Source: an uncultured Eubacteriales bacterium | Lineage (GTDB): Bacteria; Bacillota; Clostridia; Oscillospirales; CAG-272 | DNA length: 61,735 bases | NCBI GenBank assembly: GCA_900549725.1 | Contig: URPL01000010.1 | Location: 1 to 61,735 of the forward strand | Reading direction: 5' to 3' | Part shown: positions 34,134 to 42,622 of the stretch, in pieces | How positions within the stretch are numbered: position 1 is the first letter of the stretch | How the letters are laid out: each line of letters starts with the position of its first letter | The notes under the pieces: generated by a model | Seen by the model: the letters and a program-made list of their open reading frames with translations, nothing else | The model's database searches: none | What the model was told of the DNA's origin: nothing | Made by a program: the position numbers and the translations under genes

Positions 34134-34604
34134 ATGCCGCAAAGCGATGTGGATTATATGCGCCTTGCGCTGGAGCAGGCGCGCCTTGCCCGGGATGCCG
34201 GCGAGGTACCGATCGGCTGTGTGATCGTCTGGGATGACGGGTGCATCGTCGGCAAAGGATATAATACGCGGGAGACGGAAAAATGCGCGCTCGGGCATGC
34301 GGAATGCAATGCGATTGCCGCGGCCTGCAGGTCGCTGCGCGGTTGGCGGCTGCACAAAGCGACGCTCTATGTAACGACTGAGCCTTGTCCGATGTGCGCC
34401 GGCGCGATTATGAATGCGCGGATCGCGCGCGTTGTCTACGGCTGCCGCGATGCCAAAGCCGGTGGATACGGCAGCGTTTTTGATCTCAATGCATTCCCCG
34501 TGAACCACAAGCCGAGCGTGACCGGCGGCGTGCTTGCCGAGGAATGCGGAGCGCTGCTTGCCGATTTTTTCAAAACATTGCGCACAAAAGGCGGAAAATT
34601 CTGA
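34134..34604 (+). CDS. tadA: tRNA-specific adenosine-34 deaminase
   Basis: A 156-residue zinc deaminase that makes inosine at the wobble base of tRNA-Arg(ACG). Zinc site: His55-Ala-Glu57 (GHAECNAI) and Cys85-x2-Cys88 (PCPMCAGAI), with Glu57 as proton shuttle. The C-terminal VTGGVLAEECGALLADFFKTLR is the usual TadA ending, which helps separate it from cytidine or guanine deaminases. GGAGGG lies seven bases before the ATG. Confidence 0.94.
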   Translation: MPQSDVDYMRLALEQARLARDAGEVPIGCVIVWDDGCIVGKGYNTRETEKCALGHAECNAIAAACRSLRGWRLHKATLYVTTEPCPMCAGAIMNARIARVVYGCRDAKAGGYGSVFDLNAFPVNHKPSVTGGVLAEECGALLADFFKTLRTKGGKF

Positions 34605-34669
34605 GCGCCGCCCGCATGCGGCCGGGGATATTTCTTGCCCCAAAAGCCTGCAAAGCAAAACAACGCAAA

Positions 34670-34706
34670 GCAGCCCGAACGTTTTACGGCGTTCGGGCTG
34701 CCTTTT
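34670..34706. terminator. Terminator between tadA and the EF-G paralogue
   Basis: 12-bp perfect stem GCAGCCCGAACG / CGTTCGGGCTGC (34670-34681, 34690-34701) with an 8-base loop, followed on the plus strand by CTTTTATTGTTTTTG. Genes converge here. Confidence 0.82.
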
Positions 34707-34740
34707 ATTGTTTTTGAAAGAAAGCGTTTTAATTTTTCAA

Positions 34741-36813
34741 TCAGTCTTCTGCGGCTGCACGGCTTTCTTCAATGATCTTCTGCGCGATTTCCGCAGGAAC
34801 CTCTTCATAATGATCAAAATACAGGGTGAAGCGCCCGCGCCCTTGCGTCAGTGCGCGCAGGGTAACGGTGTAGTCCGCCATTTCAGCCATCGGAACTTCA
34901 GCCTCAACCATCTGCTCCCCCTTCTTTTCCGTGGGCGTCATACCGAGTACGCGGCCGCGTGCCTTACTGACACCGCCCATGATATCGCCAAGCTGCGCAT
35001 CCGGAACCCAAACGCAAAGCTTTCCGTAAGGCTCCAAAATCACGGGACCTGCCTTGGGAAGCCCTTCCTTATAGGCAAGCTTTGCGGCAAGCTTGAAGGA
35101 GATTTCATTGGAATCCACGGGATGATAGGAGCCGTCGTAAAGATCGGCTTTGAGGTTAACCACGGGATAGCCCGCAAGCACGCCCTTTTGCATGGCTTCC
35201 AAAAGCCCTTTTTCCACGGCGGGATAATAGCCCTTAGGCACGGTGCCGCCGACGACGCTCTGCGTAAAGGTCAGCCCCTCTTCCTCGCCGGGAGAGAAGG
35301 TGATCTTAACATGACCGTACTGACCGCTGCCGCCGGATTGCTTTTTATGCTTGCCCTCAACGGAAACCGTTTTCTTGATGGTTTCGCGGTAGGCAATCTT
35401 CGGCTTGTTGAGCACAACGGAGGTGCCGAAACGGTTTTTCAGCTTGGAGACGACGACGTCCAGATGAATATCCCCCTGGCCGGAGAGCAGCATCTGCTTG
35501 GTTTCGGCGTTGTTTTCGTATTTCAGCGTCATATCCTCTTCCAGCAGGCGGTTGATACCCGTGGAGATTTTATCTTCGTCGCCCTTGGAGAGCGGCTCGA
35601 TGCTCATCTGCATGAAGGATTCCGGATATTTGATCTTTTTATACGGCAGCGCGTTTTCCAGGGCGGAAAGCGTGTCGTTGGTGTTGGTATTGGCAAGCTT
35701 TGCTGTCATGCCGAGGTCGCCGCAGGGCAGGGAATCCACCTCGATCTGCTTTTTGCCGCGCATGCAGTAAATACGCGCGATTTTTTCCGTTTGTCCGGTG
35801 GTAAGGTTTTTCAGCATGGCATCTTTTTTCAATGTGCCGGACATGACCTTGAAAAAGGACATTTTGCCCACGAACGGGTCGGAAACGGTTTTATAAACAA
35901 AGATGGAGGGCTCGCCGTCCACTTTCATATCGACAAGCTTTTTCTCATCGCCGTCCATCACGGTCTCGGCGGCACGGTGCACCGGAGAGGGGAAGGAATC
36001 CACGATGATGTCAAGCGCGGTGGAAACGCCCCAAAGCTTTGTTGCGGAGCCGCAGAGCACGGGAATGATGCTGTGGGAAAGAATGCCGTCATGCAGCGCC
36101 TTGTCGATCTCTTCCTTGGTCATTTCCTCTTCCGCAAAGAATTTTTCCATCAGAGCCTCGTCGGTCTCGGCAATGGATTCCAGGAACATATTGCGGTATT
36201 CCGCCGCTTTTTCCCGGAACGACGCGGGAATCTCGCCGACCTTTTCGCCGCTTCCGTCGAAGAGGCGCGCTTCCATATTTGTCAGGTTCAAAAGCCCGAC
36301 GATTTTATCGTTTTCCAAAATCGGAATCAGAACAGGGCAGACACTGATGCCGAATTGCTCGCGCAGCTCGTGAAATACGCGGCTGAAACGCGCTTCGGGG
36401 TCGTCGCACTTGTTGATGAAAAATGCGCGCGGCAGTTCCGCGTGAGAAGCATAATCCCATGCAAGCTCCGTGCCGACCTCAATGCCTGCTTTTGCGTCGA
36501 CAACAATCACAGCGCTTCCGGCAACGCGCAGCGCCTGCTTGACCTCGCCGACAAAATCAAGGTAGCCTGGGGTGTCGAGCAGATTGATCTTTTTCTTCTT
36601 CCATTCGATCAGTGCCAAAGAGGCGGAAATGGAAAAGCCTCTTTTCAGTTCTTCATCATCATAATCGCAGACTGTATTTTTATCGCTGATCTTTCCCAGT
36701 CTGTCTGTAGCCTTGGAAAGATAGAGCATGGATTCTGCCAAAGAGGTCTTTCCGTCAGAGCTGTGGCCGATCAGGCAAACATTGCGGATGTCAGCGGATT
36801 TGTAGTTTTCCAT
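34741..36813 (-). CDS. Elongation factor G-like translational GTPase (second-type EF-G)
   Basis: A 690-residue protein with EF-G domain order: GTPase domain (GHSSDGKTSLAES as G1, DTPGYLDF as G3, NKCD as G4), domain 2 (SDPFVGKMSFFKVMSGTL), and domains III-V (RGRVLGMTP, GRGRFTLYFDHYEEVP). The G1 sequence departs from the AHIDAGKTT of housekeeping EF-G, and it is not beside rpsL-rpsG, so this is the paralogous EF-G-like class found in many Firmicutes, of uncertain role in translocation or ribosome recycling. AAGGAG precedes the ATG at 36813. Confidence 0.88.
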   Translation of the reverse strand: MENYKSADIRNVCLIGHSSDGKTSLAESMLYLSKATDRLGKISDKNTVCDYDDEELKRGFSISASLALIEWKKKKINLLDTPGYLDFVGEVKQALRVAGSAVIVVDAKAGIEVGTELAWDYASHAELPRAFFINKCDDPEARFSRVFHELREQFGISVCPVLIPILENDKIVGLLNLTNMEARLFDGSGEKVGEIPASFREKAAEYRNMFLESIAETDEALMEKFFAEEEMTKEEIDKALHDGILSHSIIPVLCGSATKLWGVSTALDIIVDSFPSPVHRAAETVMDGDEKKLVDMKVDGEPSIFVYKTVSDPFVGKMSFFKVMSGTLKKDAMLKNLTTGQTEKIARIYCMRGKKQIEVDSLPCGDLGMTAKLANTNTNDTLSALENALPYKKIKYPESFMQMSIEPLSKGDEDKISTGINRLLEEDMTLKYENNAETKQMLLSGQGDIHLDVVVSKLKNRFGTSVVLNKPKIAYRETIKKTVSVEGKHKKQSGGSGQYGHVKITFSPGEEEGLTFTQSVVGGTVPKGYYPAVEKGLLEAMQKGVLAGYPVVNLKADLYDGSYHPVDSNEISFKLAAKLAYKEGLPKAGPVILEPYGKLCVWVPDAQLGDIMGGVSKARGRVLGMTPTEKKGEQMVEAEVPMAEMADYTVTLRALTQGRGRFTLYFDHYEEVPAEIAQKIIEESRAAAED

Positions 36814-36873
36814 TGTGTTCAATCTCCTTTGATAGTAGGCTATGGTTGTGCAAAATGATGAACCATTACAACT

Positions 36874-36902
36874 ATTATATATCAAATTTGTGCAAATTTC
36901 AA
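36874..36902 (-). promoter_or_regulatory. Promoter of the EF-G-like gene
   Basis: Minus strand TTGAAA (36902-36897), 17 bases, TATAAT (36879-36874), about 60 bases before the start codon. Confidence 0.75.
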
Positions 36903-36982
36903 GGAGCAGTCGCCGAAAACTGCACTACGGATGAGAGAATTTTGGAAACACTTTTTGTTGTTTTTGCACAAAGGCGGAGAAG

Positions 36983-37013
36983 AAAAAGGACCGCCGCGCG
37001 GGCGATCCTTTTT
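36983..37013 (-). terminator. Terminator of the MsmX-like ATPase gene
   Basis: An eight-base outer stem AAAAAGGA / TCCTTTTT (36983-36990, 37006-37013) around a GC-rich inner part, ending in T5 on the minus strand, 13 bases past the gene. Confidence 0.7.
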
Positions 37014-37026
37014 GGTTTTGATTTGC

Positions 37027-38142
37027 TTAGTGAATGATGCACTTTTCGGTGTCTTTGTCGAAGATATGCACTCTGGACATATCAAACGCGACCTGGATGG
37101 TATCGCCGGAACGGGCGGTGGAGCGCGGGGAAACGCGCGCAACCAGATTCTGCTCGCCGGTTACCAAATACAGATAGATTTCCGCGCCCATAAGCTCGGT
37201 GACCTCAACATCGGTGGAAATCACGGAATCGGGCATGGAGGAGAGATACATCGGCTCGTCGTGGATACACTCGGGACGGATACCCGCAACCACTTCCTGG
37301 CCGATATATTCCTGCAGGGCGGGATCCTTCGCCTTGTTTTCGGGCAGCTTGAGCGCATTTTCGCCGAAGACAAGATATACATCGCCGCCGCGCTTTTCCA
37401 ACGTGCAGTTGATGAAGTTCATCTGCGGGGTACCGATGAAGCCTGCAACGAAGATGTTCACAGGCGTGTCATAGAGATTCTGCGGGGTATCGACCTGCTG
37501 AATAAAGCCGTCTTTCATAACGACGATACGCGTCGCCATGGTCATAGCCTCGACCTGGTCGTGCGTGACGTAGATAAAGGTGGTGCCGAGTCTCTTATGA
37601 ATCTTGGTCAGCTCCGTTCTCATGGTAGCGCGCAGCTTTGCGTCCAGGTTGGAGAGCGGTTCGTCCAAAAGGAAGACCTTCGGATCCCTCACGATGGCGC
37701 GGCCGAGTGCAACACGCTGCTTCTGACCGCCGGACAAAGCCTTCGGCTTGCGGTCAAGCAGATGCTCAATATCCAAAATGCGGGCAGCTTCTTCCACTTT
37801 TCTCTTGATTTCTTCTTTCGGGGTCTTGCGCAGCTTCAGACCGAATGCCATGTTGTCAAACACGGACATGTGCGGATACAGCGCATAGTTCTGGAACACC
37901 ATGGCGATGTCTCTGTCTTTGGGGGCGACATCGTTGACAAGGCGGTCGCCGATGAACAGCTCGCCCTCTGTGATTTCCTCAAGACCTGCGATCATGCGCA
38001 GCGTGGTGGATTTACCGCAGCCGGAAGGACCGACCAAAATCAGAAATTCTTTATCCTTGACATCCAGGCAAAAGTCGGAAACCGCAGTTGTACCGCTGCC
38101 GGGGTATCTTTTATAAATGTGACGGAGAGATAAGCTTGCCAT
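37027..38142 (-). CDS. MsmX/UgpC-type ABC sugar transporter ATPase, orphan
   Basis: A 371-residue ATPase of the carbohydrate-uptake CUT1 class: Walker A GPSGCGKST, signature LSGGQKQRVALGRA, Walker B VFLLDEPLSNLDA, then a C-terminal regulatory OB/TOBE part (VVAGIRPECIH, EIYLYLVTGEQNLVARV). In Bacillus a single such protein, MsmX, energises several sugar importers. No binding protein or permease lies next to it here, which supports a shared role. The ATG at 38142 has AAAGGATC upstream. Confidence 0.92.
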   Translation of the reverse strand: MASLSLRHIYKRYPGSGTTAVSDFCLDVKDKEFLILVGPSGCGKSTTLRMIAGLEEITEGELFIGDRLVNDVAPKDRDIAMVFQNYALYPHMSVFDNMAFGLKLRKTPKEEIKRKVEEAARILDIEHLLDRKPKALSGGQKQRVALGRAIVRDPKVFLLDEPLSNLDAKLRATMRTELTKIHKRLGTTFIYVTHDQVEAMTMATRIVVMKDGFIQQVDTPQNLYDTPVNIFVAGFIGTPQMNFINCTLEKRGGDVYLVFGENALKLPENKAKDPALQEYIGQEVVAGIRPECIHDEPMYLSSMPDSVISTDVEVTELMGAEIYLYLVTGEQNLVARVSPRSTARSGDTIQVAFDMSRVHIFDKDTEKCIIH

Positions 38143-38216
38143 AGTATGATCCTTTCTTGCCGCGGCGATGCCGCATCCTTGTGGGACGGTATAAAACCGT
38201 AATAATTTACCCCTAT

Positions 38217-38245
38217 ATTCTATCAAAAAGCCTGTTTTTTTTCAA
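38217..38245 (-). promoter_or_regulatory. Promoter of the MsmX-like ATPase
   Basis: Minus strand TTGAAA (38245-38240), 17 bases, TAGAAT (38222-38217). It separates this gene from the tex transcript, so the ATPase is its own unit. Confidence 0.65.
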
Positions 38246-38365
38246 GTGGGGAATCCCCCAAAATTCGCAAAGCGGCTTTGTGCCGATTGCACAAAAAAGT
38301 TTGGCTGAACTTTGAACGGGATATTGCGATTTTTGACGAAAAACAAATAAATTAGAAAATCGAAA

Positions 38366-40519
38366 TCAAACATCCCGCATGGAAAGGGAAATACGCCCTT
38401 TTTCTTTCTCCACGGAGAGAACCTTGACCTTGACGATATCGCCGATAGAAACGACCTCGCTCGGGTGTTTGATATAGCGGACGGAAAGCTTGGAAAGATG
38501 CACAAGGCCGTCCTGATGCACGCCGATATCGACAAAGGCGCCGAAATCCGTGACATTGCGCACCGTTCCTTCCAAAACGGTGCCCGGGACAAGATCGGCA
38601 AGGCTCATGATGTCGTCGCGCAGCAGGGGCGCGGCAAGCATATCGCGCGGGTCGCGCCCGGGCTTTTGCAGTTCTGCAAGGATATCGCAAAGCGTCGGGA
38701 CACCGATGCCGATCTTTTTCGCAAGGGCATCGTTTCCGTATGCGGCGGCACGCGCCGTGATATCCGGGAAGGCGCCGTTTTTCAGATCGCTTTTTTCATA
38801 TCCGAGCTCCTGCAAAAGTGCCTTTGCCGCAGGATAGGATTCCGGGTGAACGCCGGTGTGATCCAGCAGCTCCTTTGATTCCGGCACGCGCAAAAATCCG
38901 GCGCACTGCTCATATGCCTTTGCGCCGATGCGCGGTACCTTTTTCAGCTCCGCGCGGCTTTTGAATTCGCCGTTTTCTTCGCGGTAGATTACGATATTCT
39001 GCGCGCTTTGAGCGTTGATCCCGGCAACATGGCAAAGCAAAGGGCCGCTTGCCGTATTGAGGTCGACCCCTACGGAGTTGACGCAGGCCTCCACAACGCC
39101 GCCCAGCGCCTCATCCAGCCGCGCGGGCTTCATATCGTGCTGATATTGCCCGACACCGATGGATTTCGGATCGATTTTGACAAGCTCCGCCAGCGGGTCC
39201 TGCACGCGGCGCGCAATGGAGACGGCGCTGCGCTGCGTTACATCGAAATCCGGAAATTCCTTTGCCGCAAGCTCGGAGGCGGAATAAACGGAGGCACCCG
39301 CTTCGCTGACGATGAGATATTTGCATGGGCGGTCAACCTTTTTCAGCAGATTTGCGATGAACAGTTCGCTTTCCTTGGAGGCGGTGCCGTTGCCGACGGA
39401 AATCAGAGAAATATTATATTTTTTGATCAGGGAGAGAACGGTTTTTTCCGATGCCTCGATTTGTTCCCGCGGCTTTGTGGGGTAGATCACGGCGGTATCC
39501 AGCACCTTGCCCGTACGGTCGACGACGGCAAGCTTGCAGCCCGTGCGGTAGCCGGGATCAAATCCGAGCACGGTTTTTCCCTTCAGCGGCGGCTGCAGCA
39601 GAAGATGCCGCAAATTATCCGAAAAGACCGCGATGGCGCTTTCGTTTGCGCGCTCAGTCAACGCGGCGCGCACCTCGCGGGCAACGGAGGGGGCGATCAG
39701 GCGGTCATAGGAGTCGACCATGGCGCGCATGAGATACGGCGCGGCGGGCGAGCGCGGGAATCGAATCACGCGCGCCTGCAGTGCGTTTAGCACAAGATCG
39801 CGGTCGATTTCGATTTCCGTTTTCAAAAAGCCTTCTTTTTCGCCGCGGTTGATGGCGAGCACGCGGTGGTTGGCAACGGTGCGCAGCAGCTCGGAATAGG
39901 CATAATAATTCGCATAGACGGAATCTTCTTCTTTGGCGGCATGTGCGCGCAGAATACCATGTGCGGCGGTCAGGGCGCGCAGCTGCTTGCGGCACTCGGC
40001 ATCGTCCGAAATCTCCTCCGCCAGAATATCACAGGCGCCGTCAAGCGCTTCCTTTTCGCTCATCACGCCCTTTTCGGCGCTCAGAAAGCGCTTTGCCTGC
40101 GCCTCGATGGGCGGGTCATAGATTTTTTCCTGTGCCGCAATCAGATCTGCCAAAGGGGCAAGGCCGCGCTCTTTTGCGACGGAGGCGCGCGTTTTTCTGT
40201 GCGGGCGGAACGGGCGGTAAATATCCTCAAGCTCCGTCAGTGTCTCTGCTGCGGCAAGCTGCTCCGTAATCTTCGGCGTCAGCTTTTCCTGTGCTGCAAT
40301 CAAGGCGCCGATTTCTTCTTTGCGGCGCTCCAGACTGCGCAGATATTCAAGCCTTGACGAAAGCGCGCGCAGCTCGGTATCGTCCATGGAGCCGGTGACC
40401 TCTTTGCGGTAGCGCGCGATGAACGGCACCGTATTTCCCTCGTCTAAAAGCTTTACGGCGGCTTCAATGCGCTTGCGGGAAATGCCGCTCTCCTGCTCCA
40501 GCCTGTTTAAAATATCCAT
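38366..40519 (-). CDS. tex: Tex-family RNA-binding transcription accessory protein
   Basis: A 717-residue Tex/Spt6-like protein. Order seen: helical N-terminal domain (GNTVPFIARYRKEVTGSMDD), YqgF-like domain (VLGFDPGYRTGCKLAVVD), helix-hairpin-helix region (GPLLCHVAGINAQSAQNIV), and a C-terminal S1 RNA-binding domain (GTVRNVTDFGAFVDIGVHQDG). Tex binds nucleic acid and affects transcription in several bacteria. It begins 4 bases after the pseudouridine synthase stop, so the two are cotranscribed. Confidence 0.95.
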   Translation of the reverse strand: MDILNRLEQESGISRKRIEAAVKLLDEGNTVPFIARYRKEVTGSMDDTELRALSSRLEYLRSLERRKEEIGALIAAQEKLTPKITEQLAAAETLTELEDIYRPFRPHRKTRASVAKERGLAPLADLIAAQEKIYDPPIEAQAKRFLSAEKGVMSEKEALDGACDILAEEISDDAECRKQLRALTAAHGILRAHAAKEEDSVYANYYAYSELLRTVANHRVLAINRGEKEGFLKTEIEIDRDLVLNALQARVIRFPRSPAAPYLMRAMVDSYDRLIAPSVAREVRAALTERANESAIAVFSDNLRHLLLQPPLKGKTVLGFDPGYRTGCKLAVVDRTGKVLDTAVIYPTKPREQIEASEKTVLSLIKKYNISLISVGNGTASKESELFIANLLKKVDRPCKYLIVSEAGASVYSASELAAKEFPDFDVTQRSAVSIARRVQDPLAELVKIDPKSIGVGQYQHDMKPARLDEALGGVVEACVNSVGVDLNTASGPLLCHVAGINAQSAQNIVIYREENGEFKSRAELKKVPRIGAKAYEQCAGFLRVPESKELLDHTGVHPESYPAAKALLQELGYEKSDLKNGAFPDITARAAAYGNDALAKKIGIGVPTLCDILAELQKPGRDPRDMLAAPLLRDDIMSLADLVPGTVLEGTVRNVTDFGAFVDIGVHQDGLVHLSKLSVRYIKHPSEVVSIGDIVKVKVLSVEKEKGRISLSMRDV

Positions 40520-40522
40520 TGC

Positions 40523-41230
40523 TTATGCTTCTCCTTCGCTTTGTAATGCAGCGATTTCCGCCTCGCTCAGCACCCGCGTCTCTCCCGCGGGCAGCCCCTG
40601 CAGACAAAGGGGGCCGAAGCGCTCTCGGTGCAGCGCGGTGATTTTATTGCCGACGGCCTCCATCATTCTCTTGATTTGATGATATTTTCCCTCCGTGAGG
40701 ATGATGTGCCCGCAAAGCGGAGAATCCATGCGGATACGGCAGGGCTTTGTCGGCGCCCGCTCTCCGATATCAACACCGCTTTCCAGAGTGGAAACGGCGT
40801 CTCCGGACAGCGGAAATTTGACCGTGAAGCAATATTCCTTTTCCACATGGCTCCGCGGGGAGAGCAGCCGATGCGCAAGGGGACCGTCGTCGGTCAAGAG
40901 CACAAGGCCGGTCGTGTTTTTATCCAGCCTTCCGCAGGGAAACAGTGCAAGGCGCGCATATTCGCCCGGCAAAAGATCCAATACGGTTTTTTCTTTTTTA
41001 TCCTCTGTCGCGCTGACGACGCCCTGCGGCTTATTGAGTAAAATGTAATGATATTTCCGATAGAGAATCGGCGTTTGATCCAGCGTCAGCGTGCTGCGCG
41101 CAGGGTCAATATGTTCGCTTGCCTTTTTTGCGGGCCTTCCGTCAACGCGGACGCGACCGGCGGCACATGCCGCCGATGCTTCCCGCCTTGAGCATATGCC
41201 GCAGTCCGAGAGATATTTATCGATGCGCAT
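40523..41230 (-). CDS. RsuA/RluB-family rRNA pseudouridine synthase
   Basis: A 235-residue enzyme with an N-terminal S4 RNA-binding domain (MRIDKYLSDCGICSRREA) and the catalytic core with Asp103 in GRLDKNTTGLVLLTDDG, plus TEGKYHQIKRM. Its compact size and HYILLNKPQGVVSA block fit the RsuA subgroup that modifies 16S rRNA U516, but RluB/RluE-type targets cannot be ruled out. It is preceded by GGAGGAAGC and followed closely by tex. Confidence 0.9.
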   Translation of the reverse strand: MRIDKYLSDCGICSRREASAACAAGRVRVDGRPAKKASEHIDPARSTLTLDQTPILYRKYHYILLNKPQGVVSATEDKKEKTVLDLLPGEYARLALFPCGRLDKNTTGLVLLTDDGPLAHRLLSPRSHVEKEYCFTVKFPLSGDAVSTLESGVDIGERAPTKPCRIRMDSPLCGHIILTEGKYHQIKRMMEAVGNKITALHRERFGPLCLQGLPAGETRVLSEAEIAALQSEGEA

Positions 41231-41251
41231 AGCTTCCTCCGCAGATGATGT

Positions 41252-41350
41252 TCAGAAAAAAAGATACGAAAGACAGATCAAAGCCGCCGCCGAAAAAAAG
41301 ACGACGCCGATCAAAAGCCCGGTGCAATAGTCTTTCCATTTCCGTGACAT
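41252..41350 (-). CDS. Small single-span membrane peptide (32 residues)
   Basis: A 33-codon frame with a basic N-terminus (MSRKWKDY), a hydrophobic span (LLIGVVFFSAAALICLSYLFF) and an immediate stop, as in small integral membrane proteins. GGGGGGGAG lies four bases before the ATG, but that purine tract is buried in a strong hairpin (41355-41399). It sits 70 bases after a beta-helix gene and 21 bases before the pseudouridine synthase start, all in one direction. No family is recognised. Confidence 0.5.
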   Translation of the reverse strand: MSRKWKDYCTGLLIGVVFFSAAALICLSYLFF

Positions 41351-41354
41351 TGCG

Positions 41355-41399
41355 CTCCCCCCCTTCCCGATGTTTGAGTATTGCCGGGAAAAGGGGGAG
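41355..41399 (-). promoter_or_regulatory. RNA hairpin covering the ribosome site of the small membrane peptide
   Basis: Arms 41355-41369 and 41385-41399 pair over 15 positions (two G-U) with a 15-base loop. The downstream arm, in the transcript, contains the GGGGGGGAG ribosome site. There is no T-tract, so it is not a simple terminator. Translational control or mRNA processing is possible. Confidence 0.55.
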
Positions 41400-41420
41400 A
41401 ATATGCAGAAATATTTCGTT

Positions 41421-42611
41421 TTATTCCAGCTCCGTCAGGGCAAGGGCAGCCGCATCGCGCTTTGCATCCGGAAACTGCGGCGAGTTCCAATAGGGGAACA
41501 TATAGCCCTCTTTGCTGCAGATCTCTCTGCCGGCGTTGCGCGCGATGACGATTTCGCCGCGCCCCGCCCCCTCAAACACAAGATCCTGCACCTCGGCGCT
41601 GTCGTTCCAGGCGTTTTCCGTGAGCAAAAGATCGGTCATATTGCAAAGACAGATCGCATAATCGGTGTTGATTTGGGCGCTTGGGTCCCAAAAGCCGCGC
41701 TTTGTGAAAAAGACATTGGCGCAAAGCTGCACCCTGCAGCATCCCTCCAGGCGGATATGCGCGCTCTCATAGGAGCCCTTGCGCCATTGCCCGTTGGAAT
41801 CAAAGGCATTGCCCACGATCTGGATATCCCGCAAAGAGGCACCGTCTGCCGCAACGCCGCGAATGCCGCTGAGCTTGCTGCCGCAGATATAATTGTTGTT
41901 GATCACAATGTTGCGGCAGCCGATGTGCGGACCGTTCTCCCGCGGGTCGTAAAGGTTGATGTCGGTTCCGTCCTCAATGGGGTCCTCGATGCGGTTTGCC
42001 GTAATGCGCATATCGCAGGCATCGCCGCCGAGGCCGAGCCCGCCGCCCCATTTGCTGCCGGAGAGCCAGTTATCGATAATATAACCGTCCCGCCCGGTGA
42101 CATAAAGGCTGTAACCGCCGCAGAAGCACAGCATGCTGTGGCGCACGGAAAAATTGTTGATATTGGAAAGGTGCACGCCGTCTCCGGTGAAAAAGCCGAT
42201 GCGGCAGTTTTCGATTTTGAGAGCGTCCTGTGCTTTCTGCGGGGCATCATGGCAAAGCAGAATGCCGTGCGACGCCGTGCCGAGCTCGGCACCGTCCAGA
42301 GAAAGACCGTTCACGGTCGTGCCCGCGGCGTCGCTCAAATCCAAAAGGCAGGGGGCATCTTTTTCGCAAAGCTGCAGAATCGAGCCGGCAAAGCCCTGAT
42401 GCTGGCTCCAGTTCCAGGTATATGTGCCCTTAAAGACAACGGCGCCCGGCACCTTGATTTTTCCGCACAGATACCGCCCCGCCGGGACAAATACCGTTCC
42501 GTGCACCGCCGCGGCGGCATTCACCGCCGCCTGAATCGCCGCGGTGGAATCGCTTGCGCCGTCGGCTTTTGCGCCGTATGCCGTAATATCAAAAATATAG
42601 TTGCTTTCCAT
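41421..42611 (-). CDS. Right-handed beta-helix (pectate-lyase-3-like) protein, third of three
   Basis: A 396-residue protein starting with FDITAYGAKADGASDSTAAI, the N-terminal pattern of the pectate lyase-3 / GH28-like superfamily, followed by repeated beta-helix coils (IENCRIGFFTGDGVHLSN, NIVINNNYICGSKLSG, DIQIVGNAFDSNG). Such proteins are polysaccharide lyases, hydrolases or epimerases. It has no signal peptide, so it may act in the cytoplasm or be exported by another route. AGGAGGTGC precedes the ATG. It is the third of three related tandem genes. Confidence 0.8.
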   Translation of the reverse strand: MESNYIFDITAYGAKADGASDSTAAIQAAVNAAAAVHGTVFVPAGRYLCGKIKVPGAVVFKGTYTWNWSQHQGFAGSILQLCEKDAPCLLDLSDAAGTTVNGLSLDGAELGTASHGILLCHDAPQKAQDALKIENCRIGFFTGDGVHLSNINNFSVRHSMLCFCGGYSLYVTGRDGYIIDNWLSGSKWGGGLGLGGDACDMRITANRIEDPIEDGTDINLYDPRENGPHIGCRNIVINNNYICGSKLSGIRGVAADGASLRDIQIVGNAFDSNGQWRKGSYESAHIRLEGCCRVQLCANVFFTKRGFWDPSAQINTDYAICLCNMTDLLLTENAWNDSAEVQDLVFEGAGRGEIVIARNAGREICSKEGYMFPYWNSPQFPDAKRDAAALALTELE

Positions 42612-42622
42612 GGTGCACCTCC

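Noticed and set aside
34534..36858. 774-codon open frame on the plus strand
   Set aside because: Antisense to the EF-G-like gene; no ribosome site and no family features.
41355..41399. The GC-rich hairpin after the third beta-helix gene as a terminator
   Set aside because: It lacks a T-run in the direction of transcription, so I treat it as a translational or processing element.
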